NCBI GenBank assembly: GCA_002425185.1
Contig: DILT01000005.1
Location: forward strand, 1-51,967
Length of the DNA: 51,967 nucleotides
Origin: Flammeovirgaceae bacterium UBA5585
GTDB taxonomy: Bacteria > Bacteroidota > Bacteroidia > Cytophagales > Cyclobacteriaceae
Direction: 5' to 3'
Shown here: positions 37,101-43,907 of the stretch, piece after piece
How the letters are laid out: every line of letters begins with the position of its first letter
Position numbering within the stretch: the stretch's first letter is position 1
Notes under the pieces: model-generated
Databases searched by the model: none
Told to the model about the DNA's origin: nothing
The model's input: only the letters and a program-made list of their open reading frames with translations
Program-made: the position numbers and the translations under genes

Positions 37101-38189
37101 GGTGGTGGTGAGTACTGCCGTTTGGTGTACTGCACCACCGTGGGTCATGCTGTGATCGTTGTTTAACAAACGCAGGTTATTTAACAATGAAGCATCAGCT
37201 TGTGCTGAAGATGTAAAATTTGTGCTGCTAACCGTAAAGGTTGTGGATGAGGGAACAGCAGAAATGGTTCTTGTGCCATTATAGGCGGATACAGTAGAAT
37301 TGCTTATCACAACCGACTGACCATTCATAAACTGGTGAGGTGTACTGGTAGTAAATGTCGTACTTCCGGTTCCGCCACTGGCTGCAGAAACAATTCGGTA
37401 GGTTTCTGCCTGGTAACGTTCTATTGAACCTGAGGTAATATTACTTGTAAATCCAATTAAGTTTGTTGAAGTAGTTGCCGTCAGATTATTTGAGAGCCTG
37501 AATTGGGTATCATTGACCACTACAATTCTTCTTATACCGTTGTAAGCGGGTACATCAGAACGGACAAACACAACTTCGTTATTAAGTGGGTTTTGTAATG
37601 CATCAGTGAAAAACGTACCAGAAATAGTAAATAATGCTGAACCTCCTGTATTTGTAACAGATGTAATTGTCCTACTACCTAAAGTATTTACATTCGGCTG
37701 CCAAAACCCGTTTGCCCAATAGCAATCGTTGCCCCAACAATTTGCGCGCTCGCCAAAGCCGTGTACCATTACAATCAGCGGGTAACCACCTTCTACATTT
37801 GGGTTTGAGTTGTAGTTGCGTGGGAATAACAGCCGGTAGTTCATCCGGAACCGGTCGCTCCATGCAGTTTCCCGTAATTGACCTTGAGTATAATTTGTAG
37901 AGGTAAAACCTGCCATGGCATAATAGCTATCGTTAAGAACCCCATTGGTTCTGCGAAAGCTGAAGGTTTTATTTTCAAGCAGGTAATAATTTCGCTCCGT
38001 ACCTGGGTCGTAATCCCTTAGGCGTATGTCAATGTTAATCCCCGTGCCGGAAGTGAGTGGCCCAGCCCCTCGTGTTCCATCATTTTTATAATGGAAATAA
38101 GTCCACGTTGTGTCAATTTGCGAATAGGAAAGATTGCAAAAGGAAGTTAAAACGGCAATTAAAATGGCGATTTTAGCCAGTGATTTCAT
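31146..38189 (-). CDS. Giant secreted esterase with FN3, PA14-like and T9SS type A domains
   Basis: The 2,347-residue protein has a signal peptide (IAILIAVLTSFCNLSYSQ). The hydrolase domain (residues of about 115-525) has nucleophile S423 in GLSDGG, D476 in GGTD and H508 in LGHGVW. It is interrupted at about residues 173-337 by an insert with two beta repeats containing AYNGxRxI and STTFTVSS motifs. C-terminal to it are Ig-like strands and several fibronectin type III domains (for example APSNFNGTAQNSASIFLSWN). A PA14-like domain follows (GLYYEHSTGAWTTLYP, then FRLTSDDGSMLFI), then more FN3, Thr/Gly-rich beta repeats and a LIGNPYAS domain. The end is a T9SS type A sorting domain (VYPNPATHDQLYVKVE, then VLLHFE). 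It is probably surface-exposed or released and acts on an ester-decorated glycan; binding modules suggest carbohydrate attachment. Confidence 0.88.
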   Translation of the reverse strand: MKSLAKIAILIAVLTSFCNLSYSQIDTTWTYFHYKNDGTRGAGPLTSGTGINIDIRLRDYDPGTERNYYLLENKTFSFRRTNGVLNDSYYAMAGFTSTNYTQGQLRETAWSDRFRMNYRLLFPRNYNSNPNVEGGYPLIVMVHGFGERANCWGNDCYWANGFWQPNVNTLGSRTITSVTNTGGSALFTISGTFFTDALQNPLNNEVVFVRSDVPAYNGIRRIVVVNDTQFRLSNNLTATTSTNLIGFTSNITSGSIERYQAETYRIVSAASGGTGSTTFTTSTPHQFMNGQSVVISNSTVSAYNGTRTISAVPSSTTFTVSSTNFTSSAQADASLLNNLRLLNNDHSMTHGGAVHQTAVLTTTPLGMAPNNPNMPARAWPGFVLFPQNLNGWQTGAEDVVRIIRLLIKKYNINPNKIYIHGLSDGGAAVYRVIRSAPWLFSAALPMSAVNGAEINEWNLESYVSSIPLWIFQGGTDGNPNPALTMARVQDFRNNGLNVRYTLYPTLGHGVWNNAYAEPDFFSWMRTRDKANIHVKFGTPSVCSTSGTGAELILAQGFLAYQWERDGEIIPGATSYSHTATLPGTYRARFSRKLNPGPNDWNRWSDPVIVKESAPAKPTITASSSTIFATQITGATNVVLKANPKNTKYYWYRNGSLVTDARTYNGAFSLVQDTLSMIMRNDTDAGSYTLRTADISGCQSQSSDPVFVGFSAGTNLTAPSNFNGTAQNSASIFLSWNDNSLNETGFEIWRKDDDDIFTLVAITPEDAVAYLDNNLSPNTTYRYKIRAIGNNINALRSNYVPGNENENVYLEVTTPGDGIAPTPPQNLRVTLNTLTSISLAWDAGTDNTAIRQYKVNFGASSTFTDSDKTTFTIEGLSANQAYPITVQAEDLTGNLSPPSNLVIGTTVVEGLYYEHSTGAWTTLYPQESSSRGETPPIDWLTAEFTGKVTNFNVNPINVEPPATPGIATQQDFYKIKFEGYLLIPTFSPATVGPNHWQFRLTSDDGSMLFIFSKNTINFNYNTLNSPAPLLINNGIKEDGPVAVATTMGTNVTLAPDYYRIIVLFNEFTQNQILTVEYRRKISSGDNDANYTEWEPIPDDWLRSGNFTPPAPLAAATSLAAVANGMTSINLSWQYGGPPAHQFEVYRSLAVDGTFEVVGRASGLAFSDNTVLPGTTYFYKLKTVNITTGATSPFSTSANATTDVDNITPSVPSGLTLIGKTFSNVVFNWTASTDNVGVAGYEILINNIIVDSTAVTSYVATGLEPGTLYNFTVKAFDASGNKSAASSALAVTTNSGVVYYSKAAGALNNAATWGTNADGTGTPPNFTFNGQFYRVANRASTGLGGQLTIGGSVSKIIVPTGTTLTVDNAISAKLEVQGNGTVNLNHATTAPEFLSVSPASTVNFNAYNYIPAGSYGNVNLTGTGNKNFEAGDITIMGNLTATNGIALKGAPSNASKVTVHGDVTLAGSPATVATDNALDVTFAKAGTQTLTVNGALDLYKISTAAGTTANVVNGGSAATLNLGSPNGGGLALANGSTLNLGNNHLVMKNAATINAGGQTGRLALSGSNLTLNSSSTQNSNLYLDNVLNTAGMVTTTYSSTGDLVIQSPLRITDGLKIKAGEVNSGGNITLVSTQTKTAYLQELEGNGSITGAAKVERWVSIARKYRYMSSAVANMTVAMWQQSGMPITGPFTGSSPNSSNPSMFYYVENQGGYKNYPHNGSNNTVTFERGRGYSIFNYNGNDPLTLTMTGNPYQGSVSYTSILTPGTGGNDGWNLIGNPYASAIMWNNLASDWTRSGLSPIVSVPDNTGGTLVFRTYNASNGLGTLTGGIIAPGQAFWVQAVNANPSLTIHEKAKRTNTSTFFREGESTVNSITMRLSNGTLEDEAYIIVGDEYADTYEPGIDGMKFKNQILNLSSLSSENVKLIFNNVSNSFCEKTIALSVEDVTPGNYTLTFENIENLVGVGAVTLTDHFTNTTQTLTGGDHYNFAVTSNAASFGAGRFTLTLNRPALQKNAVATVENVCGGTSATIQLTNVQQGVFYYASYLNDETPLSELQSSENGTITLIVPVSALQSGTNNLVIRTGFTGCSNELLSATPLAFTYTPKPQVTVDRPYYTLCDGAQVTLKAETNPENSLRWYKDGQLIPNQTSASWVSEPIASTTLFQVAAVINGCEGNKASTYVEINQVPVPRIEFNGDALEIVNAIPAGTFMQWYRDNEPLDAYDRGIKPVEAGTYSVLVSKGGCSKVSEGFEYLVTGTENPVFDGFNVYVYPNPATHDQLYVKVETTSTLDANIAIVDLTGRNVFDASIKGTHVNGVHKLNVSQDTAPGMYIMFIRQGDAVLQRKVLLHFE

Positions 38190-38539
38190 AGACGGGGTGA
38201 TCGATTAAAGCTCCTACTAATATCCGACAAAGGTCGCAAAAGTGACAACCCCTGGCGTACTATTTAACATTAAATTATTAACAAAAATGCGTCCTCAAAG
38301 GTTAAAAATCACTTATCTGTTAATTGCAGGGCTATTAGGGGTAAAATGCGTGTTTTTAGATGATGTAAGGTTGGGGCAGTATTTTCCCAGAGGCGCGTAG
38401 GATAAGTAAATAATCAGGCAAATCCTCCCCGCGTCCTTCGGGCACTCCGCTGATGAAGGAGAGGGGCGGGGTTGAGATTTGGTTCAAAATTGAACTTTTC
38501 AGCCTTGGAGATAGTTTCCTAATTAGCTAACATTGCCTG
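38190..38539. other. 350-base intergenic region with GC-rich repeat
   Basis: The region separates the divergent giant esterase gene and the toxin-antitoxin pair. It is AT-rich near 38260-38300. It holds a GC-rich imperfect inverted element at 38424-38476 (CCCCGC at 38427-38432 paired with GCGGGG at 38466-38471) that shares words with the palindrome at 31047. A 37-codon frame at 38287-38400 with a hydrophobic centre is the only possible peptide and is not convincing. No clear TAnnTTTG promoter box was found on either strand. Confidence 0.5.
38482..38495. promoter_or_regulatory. Inverted repeat upstream of the toxin-antitoxin genes (possible operator)
   Basis: GTTCAA and TTGAAC are perfect 6-base arms around a 2-base spacer, 44 bases before the toxin GTG. 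HigA-type antitoxins usually repress their own operon by binding such palindromes. A second short palindrome, TTAGCTAA, lies at 38523-38530. Binding is inferred. Confidence 0.3.
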
Positions 38540-38890
38540 GTGGGCAACACGGTTAGAAAAATATTTTACTACAAGCGGTACTACCTGGACTTTTTTGAAT
38601 CTCTCAGACCAGAGGTTAAAGCAAAGTTCAACTGGACAATGGGGCTAATAGAAACCCTCGATATGGTTCCTAAAAAGTACTTTAACCACATGGAGGACTC
38701 TGATGGGATTTTTGAAATCCGTGTCGAAGTTGGTAGTGACATATTTAGAGCTTTCAGTTTCTTCGACAAAGGAAAACTGATTATTGTAGTCAATGGATTT
38801 CAGAAGAAATCACAGAAAACACCAAAAAAGGAAATTGAACTTGCTGAGAAATTGAAAAAACAATACTTCGATGAAAAAAAAGGAAAATAA
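38540..38890 (+). CDS. HigB/RelE-like toxin (phage Gp49-like family)
   Basis: The 116-residue basic protein begins at GTG 38540, since the next in-frame Met is 33 codons inside the domain. KIFYYKRYYLDFFESLRPEV, the EIRVEVGSDIFRAFSFFDKG strand-turn and NGFQKKSQKTPKKEIELAEK are characteristic of the Gp49-like branch of the RelE/HigB superfamily, ribosome-dependent mRNA endonucleases. The C-terminal KKS-x-KTP motif and the downstream, overlapping helix-turn-helix gene (20 bases overlap) are the normal toxin-first HigBA order. Expected role: translation inhibition when the antitoxin is degraded. It sits in isolation between glycan-related genes. Confidence 0.82.
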   Translation: MGNTVRKIFYYKRYYLDFFESLRPEVKAKFNWTMGLIETLDMVPKKYFNHMEDSDGIFEIRVEVGSDIFRAFSFFDKGKLIIVVNGFQKKSQKTPKKEIELAEKLKKQYFDEKKGK

Positions 38891-39179
38891 AAACCTTACT
38901 TCATTTGCTGATCACCTTGACAAGCAATACGGAAAGAAAGGCTCTGCAAAAAGAAACGCTTATGAACAAGAGTTTGAAGCCTTCAAACTTGGTGTACTCA
39001 TTCAAGAAATGAGGGAGCATCAAAATTTGACACAAGAACAATTAGCTTTAAAATGCGGGACTACAAAATCCTATATTTCAAGAATTGAGAACAATGCAAG
39101 CGACATCAGGCTATCGACTTTGATGAGAATTATTCAAAAAGGACTCGGTGGACATTTAAATCTATCGGTGACATACTAG
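38871..39179 (+). CDS. HigA-like XRE-family antitoxin
   Basis: The 102-residue protein has a Lys-rich N-terminus, a linker helix (RNAYEQEFEAFKLGVLIQEM) and an XRE helix-turn-helix at about residues 42-95: MREHQNLTQEQLALKCGTTK, then SYISRIENNASDIRLSTLMR. The start ATG lies inside the toxin gene, giving a 20-base overlap and probable translational coupling. It should neutralise the upstream toxin and repress the shared promoter, possibly at the inverted repeat at 38482. After the gene there is a 12-base T-run at 39212-39223 without a convincing stem. Confidence 0.85.
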   Translation: MKKKENKNLTSFADHLDKQYGKKGSAKRNAYEQEFEAFKLGVLIQEMREHQNLTQEQLALKCGTTKSYISRIENNASDIRLSTLMRIIQKGLGGHLNLSVTY

Positions 39180-39278
39180 CGAAGGATGCGGGTACCTGCA
39201 GCGGTATTGGATTTTTTTTTTTTGAGATGACACATAGTAACTAGTAGGAATATTGTAAATCAAATACAAGGAATTTCA

Positions 39279-40256
39279 ATGTCCCCCCAAACGCCCGTAA
39301 TCAGTGTTTTCATGTTGGCCTATAATCATGGGCCGTATATTGCCCAGGCTATACAAAGTATTCTGGATCAAAAAACCGATTTGGATTATGAGTTGGTAAT
39401 TGGCGAAGACTGTTCAACCGACAACACCCGAGCAGTCATTACCAGTTTTAAAGAACGCTACCCGGAAAAAATAAGGGTAATTGAAAATACCACCAATGTG
39501 GGCATGCATGAAAATTTCCTGCGTACACTGTTCAGTTGCCGGGGCAAATACCTTTGCCTGTGCGAAGGTGACGATTACTGGGTGAACCCCAATAAATTAG
39601 ACATCCAATATCAATTTCTGGAAGCAAACCCCGATTATGTTTTGGTGTGCGGTAACCATAAAAAGTATTATCAGAACACTGGCCGGTTCGACCGGGGCGA
39701 TGCGCCTTCGGTTAACGATCATGACATTGCGTTTGAGAAACTCATCCGTTTCAATTGCATTACTACGGCCACCATTATGTTTCGCAACGTGTTGAAGCGC
39801 GAAGATTTTACACCTGATTTTTTTTCAATCATCAGTTGCGACTGGTACACCTACATGAAGTTGCTTGGTCACGGAAAAATACGGTACCTCAATAACGTGT
39901 TTGCCGTGTACCGCATAAATGAAGGAAGCATTAACGGACGAACCAACCGGCTTACCATTGCCAAAAAGGAAATGGGTTTTATGGAATTGGTGAAGAAGGG
40001 AGAGTTGGTTAACCTTGACGACAGCAAGAAGAAAGCACTTGAACAGTCGATGTTGCTGAAGCAATATGATATTGCCAACGGGCATGCGTTGAATGGAAAC
40101 AAAAAGGAAGCATTTAAATTAAGCATCGATACCTTTCGGAGTGCTCCGTGGAGTTCAGCAAGTTTAAAAGACTTTGCGCGCACAACCTTGCTTACCATAA
40201 ATCCCGGTTTTTTTCAAGCGATCAGGAATGTAAAGCGGGCTTTAAGGAATATGTAA
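39279..40256 (+). CDS. Family 2 glycosyltransferase (GT-A fold)
   Basis: The 325-residue soluble protein has the GT2 N-terminal signature VISVFMLAYNHGPYIAQAIQ, a nucleotide-binding DCSTDNT motif, the VGMHENF segment and the metal-binding CEGDDYW (DxD-like) region. Beyond about residue 220 there is a helical C-terminal tail without membrane spans. Such enzymes add a sugar from a nucleotide donor to a lipid-linked or protein acceptor in the cytoplasm. It is the first gene of a plus-strand group with an amino-sugar aminotransferase and acetyltransferase, so it may add the resulting N-acyl amino sugar. The linkage and sugar are not predictable. Confidence 0.85.
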   Translation: MSPQTPVISVFMLAYNHGPYIAQAIQSILDQKTDLDYELVIGEDCSTDNTRAVITSFKERYPEKIRVIENTTNVGMHENFLRTLFSCRGKYLCLCEGDDYWVNPNKLDIQYQFLEANPDYVLVCGNHKKYYQNTGRFDRGDAPSVNDHDIAFEKLIRFNCITTATIMFRNVLKREDFTPDFFSIISCDWYTYMKLLGHGKIRYLNNVFAVYRINEGSINGRTNRLTIAKKEMGFMELVKKGELVNLDDSKKKALEQSMLLKQYDIANGHALNGNKKEAFKLSIDTFRSAPWSSASLKDFARTTLLTINPGFFQAIRNVKRALRNM

Positions 40257-40283
40257 GCGGCATTTCCAATTCCTGTTGTCAGC

Positions 40284-40370
40284 CTGAGCCTGCCTGCTTG
40301 TGGAGTGTCAGTCTGAGCTTGAGGAGTGTTAGCCTGAGCTTGTGAAGTGTCCGCCTGAGCTTGTCGAAGG
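40284..40370. repeat. Short tandem repeat, 21-base period, CTGAGC core
   Basis: CTGAGC occurs at 40284, 40313, 40334 and 40355; the last three are exactly 21 bases apart, each followed by TTG and an (A)AG-rich segment such as TTGTCGAAGG. The array fills most of the 164-base gap between the glycosyltransferase and aminotransferase genes. It resembles widespread CTGAGCTTGTCGAAGG-type dispersed repeats. Confidence 0.6.
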
Positions 40371-40420
40371 CCACGAAATTTTATAAGAGAAAAAAGTTAC
40401 CTAATTTTCGGTTTTGCCCT

Positions 40421-41500
40421 ATGATCCCTGTTACCAAACCCTTTCTTCCGCCCCAACACGAGTACGAAAAATACCTGGATGGCATCTGGCAGCGTAATTG
40501 GTTGACTAATAATGGCCCGTTGGTAAATGAGCTGGAATTAAAGCTGAAAGAATACCTGAAGGTTAATCATTTGCTTTTTCTCACCAACGGAACCATTGCT
40601 ATTCAAATAGCCATAAAGGCATTGGACCTGACGGGGGAGATAATCACTACGCCTTTTTCGTATGTGGCTACGACCAGCAGTATTGTTTGGGAAGGCTGCA
40701 AGCCAGTATTTGTTGATATAGACAAGAATACGCTCAACATCGATCCCAAAAAAGTTGAAGCAGCTATAACGGCCAATACCTCGGCTATTCTGGCCACCCA
40801 TGTGTATGGAAATCCATGCGACATTGATGCGCTACAGGCTATTGCACAAAAGCATAAGTTGAAAGTGATTTATGATGCAGCGCATGCGTTTGGTACACTT
40901 TACAAGGGAAAATCAGTTTTTGAATTCGGAGATGTAAGCACAGCGAGTTTTCATGCTACTAAACTTTTTCACACCATTGAGGGTGGGGGTGTTGTTACCA
41001 ACTCAGCAGCCTTACTTAAGCGAATGGCCTATATGCGCAACTTCGGGCACGATGGTCCTGAAAAATTTGCCGAGGTAGGAATCAACGGAAAAAATTCTGA
41101 ATATCACGCGGCCATGGGGTTGGTTAATCTTTCGCATATTGAAGCTATTCGCCAGGCACGCAAAGTGCAAAGCGAATATTACGATAAGGTGCTGAAGAAC
41201 CTGAAATGTCAAAAGCCTGCTATTGCGAAAGAAGCTACATTCAATTACGCCTACTATGCCGTGGTGTTGCCTACAGAGGAAACTACCCTTCGGATGGTTG
41301 AGGAGTTAAATAGAAATTTGATTTATCCGCGTAGGTACTTTTTCCCTTCCCTTGACGAATTGCCGTATGTAGAAAGGGCTGAATTACCCATAACCCGATC
41401 GGTTTGTAATCGGGTGTTGTGTTTGCCACTGTACCATACGCTTACCTTCGAAGAAATTGATTTCGTGGCGCGGATCATGTTAAGGGTTCAAAATAACTGA
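40421..41500 (+). CDS. DegT/DnrJ/EryC1/StrS family sugar aminotransferase
   Basis: The product is 359 residues from ATG 40421 (MIPVTKPFLPPQHEYEKYLD); an upstream in-frame TTG lies in the tandem repeat and is rejected. PLP-fold motifs are FLTNGTIAIQIAIKAL, FSYVATTSSIVWEGCKPVFV, YDAAHAFG with the cofactor-binding Asp, and SFHATKLFHTIEGGG with the Schiff-base Lys. These enzymes transfer an amino group to a keto-sugar nucleotide to make amino sugars such as dTDP-4-amino-4,6-dideoxyhexoses. The acetyltransferase gene starts 2 bases downstream, so a VioA-VioB or FdtB-FdtC-like pathway step is likely. Which sugar is made cannot be determined here, and no dTDP-glucose genes are in the window. Confidence 0.88.
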   Translation: MIPVTKPFLPPQHEYEKYLDGIWQRNWLTNNGPLVNELELKLKEYLKVNHLLFLTNGTIAIQIAIKALDLTGEIITTPFSYVATTSSIVWEGCKPVFVDIDKNTLNIDPKKVEAAITANTSAILATHVYGNPCDIDALQAIAQKHKLKVIYDAAHAFGTLYKGKSVFEFGDVSTASFHATKLFHTIEGGGVVTNSAALLKRMAYMRNFGHDGPEKFAEVGINGKNSEYHAAMGLVNLSHIEAIRQARKVQSEYYDKVLKNLKCQKPAIAKEATFNYAYYAVVLPTEETTLRMVEELNRNLIYPRRYFFPSLDELPYVERAELPITRSVCNRVLCLPLYHTLTFEEIDFVARIMLRVQNN

Positions 41501-41502
41501 TC

Positions 41503-42147
41503 GTGTTAGTAGCCGGAGCCAGCAGACATGCAAAGGAAGTACTTGATATACTTCATCGGCAGAATCAACTTGATGATCTGCGATTTTTTGATGATATCAA
41601 TATAAATGGCCCCAAATTTTTTTATGAACGCTTTCCGATCATTCATAACGTGAATGATGTTCAGGAAATTTTCAAAGCGGATAATCGATTTATACTAGGA
41701 TTAGGTAGCACAAGCGCCAGGGCTATAGTTGCCAAAAAACTGCAGCATGCAGGTGGAAGTTTACATTCTGTTATTGCCGAGACGGCTCGCATTGGTCACT
41801 TTCAGGTAATGCTGGGGGCAGGCGTTAATGTCATGGAGTTTGTGTTGATCAGCAGTAGTGTGGTAATTGGTGAGGGTAGCCTGATCAATGCATTTGCAGC
41901 CATACATCACGATGTGAAAGTCGGTTCCTATTGTGAAATTTCACCGCGGGCTACTTTACTGGGGGGGTCTTCTGTTGGTGACTTTAGCAGCGTGGGAAGT
42001 GGCGCTGTTATTCTGCCGAATATAAAAGTAGGAGCGAATGTTGTTATTGGTGCAGGAAGCGTGATTACGCGCGACATACCTGATAACGCAGTGGTGGTAG
42101 GCGTTCCGGGCAAGGTGATCAGGGAAAATTCTCCCCGTGGTTTTTAA
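41503..42147 (+). CDS. NeuD/PglD-like sugar N- or O-acetyltransferase (hexapeptide repeats)
   Basis: The 214-residue product begins at GTG 41503, 2 bases after the aminotransferase stop. The N-terminal Rossmann-like domain starts LVAGASRHAKEVLDIL, typical of NeuD/PglD proteins. From about residue 95 a left-handed beta-helix follows, with hexapeptide repeats (IGHFQVMLGAGVNVM, VVIGEGSLINAFAAIHHDVK, VGDFSSVGSGAVILPN). The HH in AAIHHDVKVG is at the position of the catalytic-base His of PglD. It would use acetyl-CoA to acylate the amino sugar formed by the neighbouring aminotransferase. N-acetylation is preferred over O-acetylation because of that pairing. No other acyl donor can be excluded. Confidence 0.85.
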   Translation: MLVAGASRHAKEVLDILHRQNQLDDLRFFDDININGPKFFYERFPIIHNVNDVQEIFKADNRFILGLGSTSARAIVAKKLQHAGGSLHSVIAETARIGHFQVMLGAGVNVMEFVLISSSVVIGEGSLINAFAAIHHDVKVGSYCEISPRATLLGGSSVGDFSSVGSGAVILPNIKVGANVVIGAGSVITRDIPDNAVVVGVPGKVIRENSPRGF

Positions 42148-42241
42148 TAATATTCCTTTTCTTTGCGCCTTAGCGAAAAAAACAGACACTCATTTATGGT
42201 TTTAGGTTCAATTTAGAACGATTATTAGCAAGCAGGTTGAT

Positions 42242-43636
42242 ATGAAAAATTCGAAGAATATACTGTTGTTCTTTATCTCCGTTTTAATCCTGTTATGGAA
42301 TCCATTGACGTTCCGTCTCTATTACTCCAATCATGAGGTATACGGATCAAAAATATTGAGTTTGATTTTTTGGCTGATACCAATCATCGGAATGCTGGCC
42401 ATCTGGTATGTAAGACGACAAAAGAGTTTATCGCAAAAAGCAGAGAGTCTGATTTTTAATGCTTCCTATGTTACGATTATTCTTGGGTTTCTTATACTCA
42501 TTAATTGTTTAATTGGAATATTTAGTCGTTCTGAAACAGAAAGTATTGCTAATCACGATGTGAAACGTGATGGTTTGATTTTTAAACCCAATTCAGTTGC
42601 TGTTTATAAAACAGTTGAGTTTGATTATACGGCTACCATTAATAGCATTGGGCTGCGTAACAAAGAAGTAGAAATTCAGAAGCCCGTGGACACTTACAGA
42701 ATTTTGTGTTTTGGTGATAGCTGGACGTTTGGCTGGGGTGTTGACCTTGAATTTAGCTGGCCCATGCAACTGGAGAATTACCTGAAAGAAAATGGATATA
42801 CCCATGTTGAAGTTATTAACTGTGGACAAGGCGGTCAGTTTACCACTACCTATAAACAATTTATGGCAGATGCTGTACCGTTGTTGAAACCAGATCTTGT
42901 TCTGGTGGGTGTACTTCAACTCGATGATCTGGCACAACTCTTCGAAAATAAATTATTGGAAGAACCAAAAGGAGATATTGCTAATCCGAAATACCTGTTA
43001 AAATCTTTTTTGTCGGCTTCTTTCGGCAACTATCTCGGAATGGTTAACCGACAGGATGAAGATGTTGTAGACGTTAAAGCAGCATGGGAGCAAAGTAATG
43101 AGAAGATGATCCGCGACTTCAGGGGTTTGCGAAAGCTTCGTTTTACCACACTTACTGATACCGTACAAACGTTATTCAAAACCGGAAATCTCAATCCTGG
43201 ATTGTTGAACAACTATATTGATTTCCCTGACCGGGTAACTATTTTTAATACCCCGGATAATTCGGCCACGCAGTACGCCATACAGAAGATGAATGAAGAC
43301 TTTGCTGATATGAAAAGGATAAGCGAAGCAAATAATGCCGGATTGATTTTTATTAATTTACCCATGAATTATTTCACGGGTCATAAGGTTGAACGCATGC
43401 CTTCGGATGTTTTGAACGACTACTTCATGGAAAACAACCGTATTGACACTATTTACTCGGCCATCGCTGATCATAATCAGATTCCTTATTTTCAGCTTAC
43501 ACGCCATTTTAAGGACCTCCCAGAAAAGGATAAGTACTTTTTTAAATATGATGGACACCCCAATGAACGAGGCTACCATGAAATTGCCGCGCAAACTGGA
43601 AGGTATTTAATTGAAAATCATTACCTCAGAAAATAG
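42242..43636 (+). CDS. Membrane-bound SGNH hydrolase-like protein
   Basis: The 464-residue protein has two or three N-terminal hydrophobic helices (NILLFFISVLILLWN, ILSLIFWLIPIIGMLAIW, VTIILGFLILINCLIGIF), then a periplasmic SGNH domain. Block I is CFGDSWTFGWG with nucleophile S160, a Gly-Asn-like region is NCGQGGQF, and the C-terminal DGHPNERGY gives D437 and H439. The usual block III GxND is not clear: VGVLQLDDLAQ stands there, so activity is not certain. Related AlgX/AlgJ-like and SGNH proteins acetylate or deacetylate exported polysaccharides. It follows the acetyltransferase by 94 bases on the same strand. Function in glycan O-acyl modification is inferred. Confidence 0.72.
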   Translation: MKNSKNILLFFISVLILLWNPLTFRLYYSNHEVYGSKILSLIFWLIPIIGMLAIWYVRRQKSLSQKAESLIFNASYVTIILGFLILINCLIGIFSRSETESIANHDVKRDGLIFKPNSVAVYKTVEFDYTATINSIGLRNKEVEIQKPVDTYRILCFGDSWTFGWGVDLEFSWPMQLENYLKENGYTHVEVINCGQGGQFTTTYKQFMADAVPLLKPDLVLVGVLQLDDLAQLFENKLLEEPKGDIANPKYLLKSFLSASFGNYLGMVNRQDEDVVDVKAAWEQSNEKMIRDFRGLRKLRFTTLTDTVQTLFKTGNLNPGLLNNYIDFPDRVTIFNTPDNSATQYAIQKMNEDFADMKRISEANNAGLIFINLPMNYFTGHKVERMPSDVLNDYFMENNRIDTIYSAIADHNQIPYFQLTRHFKDLPEKDKYFFKYDGHPNERGYHEIAAQTGRYLIENHYLRK

Positions 43637-43907
43637 AGGCCATCCTTAAAAATCACTTACATCGCTAAATCCGAGTTTGTACATCAGCAAGCAGACTCGT
43701 AGGTGAATGTTAATTGAATATATTTTTAACGAATTGACTCTTTTTTGCGCTAATTCTGTTTACGAAATTATTGCAAACATCCTATTTTCAGGTTGCAACT
43801 TATCTGTGTTGTATGCTGGCTTTAAGTAGCTGTGCCTAGAAAAGTTATAGGAAGAATTCCCTAACTTTCTATACGAATCAATTTTGTCCCTCAAAATCAA
43901 AACCATT

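Noticed and set aside
38287..38400. A 37-codon ATG frame with a hydrophobic centre and a Cys, resembling a tiny lipoprotein
   Set aside because: No promoter box, no recognised family and low length; likely chance in an intergenic region.
39189..39223. Terminator after the toxin-antitoxin pair: GCGGGTACCTGC and a 12-base T-run
   Set aside because: The stem would have no loop and lies 11 bases from the T-run, so it is not a normal intrinsic terminator.
40284..40370. CRISPR-like array
   Set aside because: The units are directly adjacent at 21-base spacing with no unique spacers and no cas genes nearby.
43637..43907. Promoter or small gene in the gap before the lipoprotein-like gene
   Set aside because: The best -7-like match, TAACTTTC at 43862, has no suitable TTG upstream, and no convincing short frame was found.
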